A stretch of 10,295 nucleotides of DNA, from positions 1-10,295 of the forward strand of contig JAQGKH010000144.1 in assembly GCA_028290225.1 (NCBI GenBank). The letters are read 5' to 3'. Position 1 is the first letter of the stretch, and every line of letters starts with the position of its first letter. Below the pieces are notes generated by a model. The model made no database searches, had not been told where the DNA came from, and saw nothing but the letters and a program-made list of their open reading frames with translations. The position numbers and the translations under genes are program-made. Shown here piece by piece: positions 6,523 through 10,295 of the stretch. The DNA is from Devosia sp. (GTDB lineage: Bacteria; Pseudomonadota; Alphaproteobacteria; Rhizobiales; Devosiaceae).

Positions 6523-8274
6523 CTACCCAGGCGAGCGCAGCCGTGCCGCCGCGGCAACTACGTATCGCTGCACCTCGCCTCGCGCCGCTTCTTTGTCCGC
6601 CCCACCATTGCTGTTGGCCGCAAACGTCCAAAGACCGATCTGAAAGCCCAGATAACAAAGCTCCATGGCTCGCAACAGCTCGGTACCGGTGGACCGGCCG
6701 GTGACGTCCTCCACCGTATCGAGCAGCTGGGTGCTCTCGCTCGCTGTCAGCCCGAACTCCACCACCGCCCCAGCCAGGTCCCAGGCGATATCCTGGCAGC
6801 CCACCAAATCGTGAGCCGCATCATGGTCCACCGCATCGGTCTTGAACAGGTGACCCTCGGGCGTCACCAGCCATTCCCACCGGTGCAGCCGATTATCGGT
6901 GTGAACCGGCTCGACCTGGCCGGCCAGCCGCTCGGGATCGCCCAGCAGTGCACCGACTTTCTCGCCCCCCGCGTCCCCGAGCACCAAGCCGATATTGTAG
7001 CGCGCCATCTGGAACAATTCAGGCATGGTTGCCCCCCCAGCAACTTCGGCCCGGAGCGCACTGGCCCGAAAGCCTAGATATTGTCCCAGCTTCTCGACCA
7101 ACCAGCTCCGATCAACCTGGGCCTGCACCAGGCTCGTGCCCGCCGCCCAGGCTTGCACCAGGAACCCATGGTGGGTTCCGGCAACTTGCGGGGTCCATTG
7201 CGCCTCGGCCAATTGCTGCGCCCGCGCCAACTTGCCGTTGGCCATGGCGCCAAGGCCAGCCCACTTCACCAGCCAGGAGCCCGATGCTGAAACAGCCAGG
7301 AACTTGCGCTTTTCAAGCGCCGTATCCGCAGCCGGCCAGTTGCCCCGCGCGCTCGCGCCCACCCCGCGCCAAGCGCCTCCCGAGATGTCGCGCATGGGTT
7401 GTTGAAGGCGCCCGACAAGGCCTTCCACCCAACCCTGCAGCCCTCCCGCAAGACAGTCCGGGTTCAGCACAGCCGACTCAAAGGAAACGCTGTGCCTGCC
7501 CGCCCGAGCCCAGCGCTCCCGGTGCTCCGGCTTGGCTTGGGGGCCCAGATCGCCGGCATGGCTTGGAAAGAAGTGAATGCGCTCGGATTCTATCCCTGCA
7601 GCCTCTAACCAGTCAGCGACCCCGCCAAAGGAGCTGCCGGACAGCCCCGGCCCTTCATCCACAATGGCAAACGAGGCCTGGGGGTTGGCGAGGATCTTGC
7701 CGGCAAGCGCCGGTGACAGCGTTATCCGCCGATCGAATGGATGCCCATGCGGTCGGACGGTGATGAACGATGCCGCGCCGAGCCCCGCGGCAACCATGGC
7801 ACCCAGTCCCGTTCCGATGCTGCGGATGCCGATCACAACGGTTTCCGGGCGAAGTCCCGATTGCTGCGCCGCCAGCAGGTAGCTTTCGGGGTATAGTGCA
7901 TAAAAGGCGTAGCCTTCCCCCTGCTTGGTGCGGATCGCCACCGGGCGACCCAGCCGGGCAAGCAGGTCTTGCGCTCCAACTGCGAGCTTCAGCCCCCCCT
8001 CGCCCGCCCAGGAGCGCCCCACCAGTTGCGCGAGGGTGAGCAGCAGCGCGCTGCTCGCTTCGGCCTCGGCACTCCAATCGTCTGACTTGTTGCGTTGCCA
8101 GGCTTGGTCCAGCAAACCCTGCGCCAGCTCGCCTGCTCGTATAAAGGCGCTCACCAGCGTGGCATGACGCTCAATTCCGGGCGGCAATTGCGTCCATCGG
8201 CCCAGCCGCCGCGCGATCTCCGCTGCCACGGCGCTCGCCGTTTCGGCCCGCTCGGCATCGCCATAAACCAGCAC
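6523..8274 (-). CDS. Uncharacterised fusion: phosphoribosyltransferase-like plus kinase-like domain
   Basis: A protein of 583 residues that I cannot match to a characterised enzyme. The N-terminal half resembles a type I phosphoribosyltransferase: strand-turn VVIGIRSIGTGLGA (146-159), then FAIVDEGPGLSGSS (202-215), which has the form and position of a PRPP-binding loop. The C-terminal half (about 320-583) resembles aminoglycoside-phosphotransferase/choline-kinase-type kinases: SWLVKWAG with K337, a catalytic-loop-like HTDNRLHRWEW (458-468), KTDAVDHDAAHD (478-489) and DIAWDLAG (495-502). There is no signal peptide or membrane segment, so it is cytoplasmic. The start is GTG: an in-frame TAA lies six codons upstream and AAGGGAG is at 8284-8290. 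It is transcribed divergently from the inositol-phosphate synthase gene, suggesting a shared pathway. Domain calls rest on motif resemblance by eye; substrates are unknown. Confidence 0.8.
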   Translation of the reverse strand: MLVYGDAERAETASAVAAEIARRLGRWTQLPPGIERHATLVSAFIRAGELAQGLLDQAWQRNKSDDWSAEAEASSALLLTLAQLVGRSWAGEGGLKLAVGAQDLLARLGRPVAIRTKQGEGYAFYALYPESYLLAAQQSGLRPETVVIGIRSIGTGLGAMVAAGLGAASFITVRPHGHPFDRRITLSPALAGKILANPQASFAIVDEGPGLSGSSFGGVADWLEAAGIESERIHFFPSHAGDLGPQAKPEHRERWARAGRHSVSFESAVLNPDCLAGGLQGWVEGLVGRLQQPMRDISGGAWRGVGASARGNWPAADTALEKRKFLAVSASGSWLVKWAGLGAMANGKLARAQQLAEAQWTPQVAGTHHGFLVQAWAAGTSLVQAQVDRSWLVEKLGQYLGFRASALRAEVAGGATMPELFQMARYNIGLVLGDAGGEKVGALLGDPERLAGQVEPVHTDNRLHRWEWLVTPEGHLFKTDAVDHDAAHDLVGCQDIAWDLAGAVVEFGLTASESTQLLDTVEDVTGRSTGTELLRAMELCYLGFQIGLWTFAANSNGGADKEAARGEVQRYVVAAAARLRSPG

Positions 8275-8423
8275 TTCCCCAGACTCCCTTTACTCACAGC
8301 GCCGGGCGACGCACAATGCAGACCTGTGATAAGGCGCTACGAGGCGTTCCGCCGCCAGCGGAACCAAGCCTTCATGCTGCCGTTTCGCATCAGCATTGTA
8401 GATGCTCAGCAGGGATTGAGGGC
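8275..8423. promoter_or_regulatory. Divergent intergenic region between the fusion gene and ino1
   Basis: These 149 bases must hold promoters for both directions if the genes are not read through. A minus-strand TACAAT (8396-8401) is a possible -10 but has no matching -35; a plus-strand TGTGATAAG near 8326-8334 is a possible extended -10. Neither is convincing. A 7-base inverted repeat lies near the middle. Confidence 0.5.
8346..8364. repeat. Inverted repeat in the divergent promoter region
   Basis: GTTCCGC (8346-8352) and GCGGAAC (8358-8364) are perfect complements across 5 bases. The dyad is about 60 bases from the ino1 ATG and 72 bases from the GTG of the fusion gene, a position where one regulator could control both. 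It could equally be a leader hairpin. Confidence 0.5.
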
Positions 8424-9527
8424 ATGAATTCAAAGAAGATACGCATCGGGCTCGTAGGGGTGGGCAACTGCGCATCTTCACTGGTTCAGGGTCTCACTTA
8501 CTATCGGGACGCCGACGGCAATGAGCCCGTGCCCGGGCTCATGCATGTGGATCTTGGCGGCTATCATATCCGTGACATCGAAGTTGCGGCCGCCTTTGAC
8601 GTAGCCCAAGGCAAGGTTGGCCTGGATGTTGCCGAAGCCATCAACGCCGAGCCGAACAACACTCATCGCTTTGCTAAAGTTGCACCTACGGGCGTAACCG
8701 TTCAGCGCGGCCCAACACTTGATGGCATTGGCAAATACCTGGCCGAAGTGGTGACCGAGTCCGAAGCGCCGGTCGCCGACGTGGCAGCCAGTCTGCGCGA
8801 AGCGCAGGTGGATGTGCTGATCTCCTACCTGCCCGTCGGCTCCGAGGAGGCCACCAAATTTTATGCCGAGCAGGCGCTGGCGGCCGGCTGCGGCTTCATC
8901 AACTGCATTCCAGTATTCATCGCCTCGCGCGCCGAATGGGAGCAGAAATTCGCCGACAAGGGCCTGCCGATAATCGGCGACGACATCAAGAGCCAGGTTG
9001 GCGCTACCATCGTCCACCGCATGCTCGCCAATCTCTTCCGGGAACGTGGCGTCAAGCTCGACCGCACCTACCAGCTCAATTTCGGTGGCAATACCGACTT
9101 TCTCAACATGCTCGAACGCGAGCGGCTGGAATCCAAGAAGATATCCAAGACCCAGTCCGTCACCAGCCAGATCGACGTGCCCCTGCCCGCCAACGATATC
9201 CATGTCGGCCCCAGCGACCATGTGCCGTGGCTGACCGACCGCAAATGGGCCTATATCCGGCTGGAAGGCACCACCTTCGGTGGCGTGCCGCTCAATGCCG
9301 AGCTCAAGCTCGAGGTTTGGGATTCGCCCAACTCCGCCGGGGTCGTGATCGATGCGGTGCGCTGCGCCAAGCTGGCCCTGGATCGCGGTATCGGCGGGGC
9401 GTTGATTGGCCCCTCCAGCTACTTCATGAAGTCCCCGCCCGCCCAGTTCACCGATGACGAGGCGCGCCAGCGCACCATGGCGTTTATCGCGGGCACGGAG
9501 GATCGGCTGCTCGGAGCCGCTGAGTGA
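8424..9527 (+). CDS. ino1: Inositol-3-phosphate synthase, actinobacterial/archaeal-type
   Basis: Converts glucose 6-phosphate to 1D-myo-inositol 3-phosphate with NAD as a recycled cofactor, in the cytoplasm; it is the committed step to inositol. It has 367 residues, much shorter than the roughly 530 of eukaryotic enzymes and, as I recall, the length of the mycobacterial one. The NAD-binding turn GLVGVGNCASSL is at 9-20. Conserved blocks follow: SYLPVGSEEA (134-143), FINCIPVFIAS (158-168), GDDIKSQVGAT (185-195), LNFGGNTDFLNM (218-229), SKKISKTQSV (237-246) and LKLEVWDSPNSAG (294-306), which contain the active-site lysines of the family. I start at 8424 (AGGG 9 bases upstream, family length); an ATG at 8316 would add 36 unlike residues. 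The stop overlaps the phosphatase GTG in GTGA, so the two are co-translated. Confidence 0.95.
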   Translation: MNSKKIRIGLVGVGNCASSLVQGLTYYRDADGNEPVPGLMHVDLGGYHIRDIEVAAAFDVAQGKVGLDVAEAINAEPNNTHRFAKVAPTGVTVQRGPTLDGIGKYLAEVVTESEAPVADVAASLREAQVDVLISYLPVGSEEATKFYAEQALAAGCGFINCIPVFIASRAEWEQKFADKGLPIIGDDIKSQVGATIVHRMLANLFRERGVKLDRTYQLNFGGNTDFLNMLERERLESKKISKTQSVTSQIDVPLPANDIHVGPSDHVPWLTDRKWAYIRLEGTTFGGVPLNAELKLEVWDSPNSAGVVIDAVRCAKLALDRGIGGALIGPSSYFMKSPPAQFTDDEARQRTMAFIAGTEDRLLGAAE

Positions 9528-10120
9528 CCACCACCTTCTACCTGGTTCGCCACGCAGCCCATGACAATGTCGGCGGCTTCCTGGCGGGACGCACCCCCGG
9601 CATTCGCCTTGGGGAAGCCGGCCGCGCGCAGGCCGCACGGCTGGGGCAGCGCATGGCGAGCGAGCAGTTCGACGCCATCTATGCCAGCCCGCGTGAACGC
9701 ACCCAGCAAACCGCTCAGGCTATCGCGGCGGCGCGCCAGTTGCCCGTCCACACCGCCCAGGAACTGGACGAGGTCGATTTCGGCGCCTGGTCGGGCAAAA
9801 CCTTCGACGTGCTCAACGCCGACCCGGCCTGGCGGCAATGGAACACGATCCGCAGCCTCAGCCGCACCGCGGGGGGCGAGTCCATGCTTGATGTGCAGCG
9901 TCGCGCCTTGAGCCTGCTGGAACGACTGGCCCGCGATCACGATGGCGCTCGCCTCGTTCTGGTGAGCCATGCCGACATCATCAAGGCCATCGTCAGCCAT
10001 GTCTTGGGTTTGCCCGTGGATGCCTGGCCCCGCTTTGATATCGGACCGGCATCCATCAGCACGATCGTTGTGGCAGAGTGGGGCGCCAAGCTTTGGACGC
10101 TGAACGAAGTCATTTCCTAG
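9524..10120 (+). CDS. Histidine phosphatase superfamily protein
   Basis: A cytoplasmic phosphatase of the phosphoglycerate-mutase-like fold, 198 residues, the usual size. It has the N-terminal catalytic motif LVRHAAHD with R9 and the phospho-accepting H10 (RHA rather than RHG), a phosphate-binding R57 in ASPRERT, the acid LDEVDFG with E83, and the second histidine H149 in VSHAD. All catalytic residues are present, so it should be active. The start is GTG, with GGAG 7 bases upstream, and overlaps the ino1 stop by 4 bases. This tight coupling suggests that it acts on inositol 3-phosphate or a derivative, a job usually done by the unrelated IMPase family. The substrate is inferred from context only; annotation as a phosphoglycerate mutase would be misleading. 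Confidence 0.9.
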   Translation: MTTTFYLVRHAAHDNVGGFLAGRTPGIRLGEAGRAQAARLGQRMASEQFDAIYASPRERTQQTAQAIAAARQLPVHTAQELDEVDFGAWSGKTFDVLNADPAWRQWNTIRSLSRTAGGESMLDVQRRALSLLERLARDHDGARLVLVSHADIIKAIVSHVLGLPVDAWPRFDIGPASISTIVVAEWGAKLWTLNEVIS

Positions 10121-10169
10121 CCCCTTGGGCTATCTCCACCAGCGTATAAGGCGCAGCAAAGGAACAGCC

Positions 10170-10295
10170 ATGGCTCTGACGGCCGATGAGTTGAAACAAA
10201 AGGTCGAGGCCCTGGGACCCTGGTTCCACAACATCGATCTTGGTGGCGTCTGGACCGCGCCCAATCACTTCCTGGGCGATTATCCCGGCCGCAAA
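10170..10295 (+). CDS. SAM-dependent methyltransferase, N-terminal 42 residues (cut by window end)
   Basis: The reading frame runs open to the last base. ATG at 10170 has AAAGGA (10158-10163) 6 bases upstream, and 49 non-coding bases separate it from the phosphatase, so it is probably the third gene of the ino1 operon. The visible part includes LGPWFHNIDLGGVWT (residues 15-29) and HFLGDYPGRK, which I recognise as the N-terminus of a CmoB-related methyltransferase family (I recall it as TIGR04290; not checked). The SAM-binding motifs lie beyond the window, so the catalytic assignment rests on this resemblance. In this setting it would methylate the small molecule or glycan made by the cluster rather than tRNA. 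Confidence 0.68.
   Translation, partial: MALTADELKQKVEALGPWFHNIDLGGVWTAPNHFLGDYPGRK

Noticed and set aside
8290..8481. 63-codon minus-strand frame ending six codons before the GTG of the fusion gene, in the same frame
   Set aside because: It overlaps the ino1 start on the opposite strand and lacks a recognisable product; the in-frame TAA separates it from the fusion gene. A broken N-terminal extension is possible but not supported.
8478..9638. 386-codon minus-strand frame antisense to ino1 and the phosphatase
   Set aside because: It is a shadow frame; the plus-strand genes carry complete, well-conserved motifs.

Overview
The window looks like chromosomal DNA of a high-G+C alphaproteobacterium, probably Hyphomicrobiales (rhizobia or Devosia-like). 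That is inferred from base composition, codon use and the gene families, not from any marker gene. Coding is dense, and I see no tRNA, rRNA, CRISPR array, transposase or integrase.

Layout: one divergent intergenic region at about 8275-8423 splits the window. To its left everything is on the minus strand, read right to left: a fused phosphoribosyltransferase-like/kinase-like protein (8274-6523); a 556-base non-coding stretch rich in inverted repeats; a TuaH-like glycosyltransferase (5966-4767); a cytoplasmic GH1-like glycosidase (4595-3420); and a RbsB/RbsA/RbsC-type sugar importer with binding protein (3270-2254), double ATPase (2133-634) and permease (637 to beyond base 1, cut by the window). 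The importer has its own good sigma-70-like promoter with a perfect 12-bp palindrome just downstream, and a strong hairpin between the binding-protein and ATPase genes. To the right, on the plus strand, are an inositol-3-phosphate synthase of the short actinobacterial/archaeal type (8424-9527), a histidine-family phosphatase overlapping it by 4 bases (9524-10120), and the first 42 codons of a methyltransferase (10170 to beyond the end).

Working model (inference): Ino1 makes inositol 3-phosphate from glucose 6-phosphate, and the histidine phosphatase is well placed to dephosphorylate it or a later phosphorylated intermediate. The phosphoribosyltransferase/kinase fusion, glycosyltransferase and methyltransferase then decorate an inositol- or sugar-based small molecule. 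The glycosidase and importer may recover or trim the product or a related sugar, or may be a separate catabolic unit. The most novel candidate is the fusion protein, which I cannot match to any characterised enzyme. From memory, and unchecked, similar methyltransferase-containing cassettes are conserved in rhizobia with unknown products.
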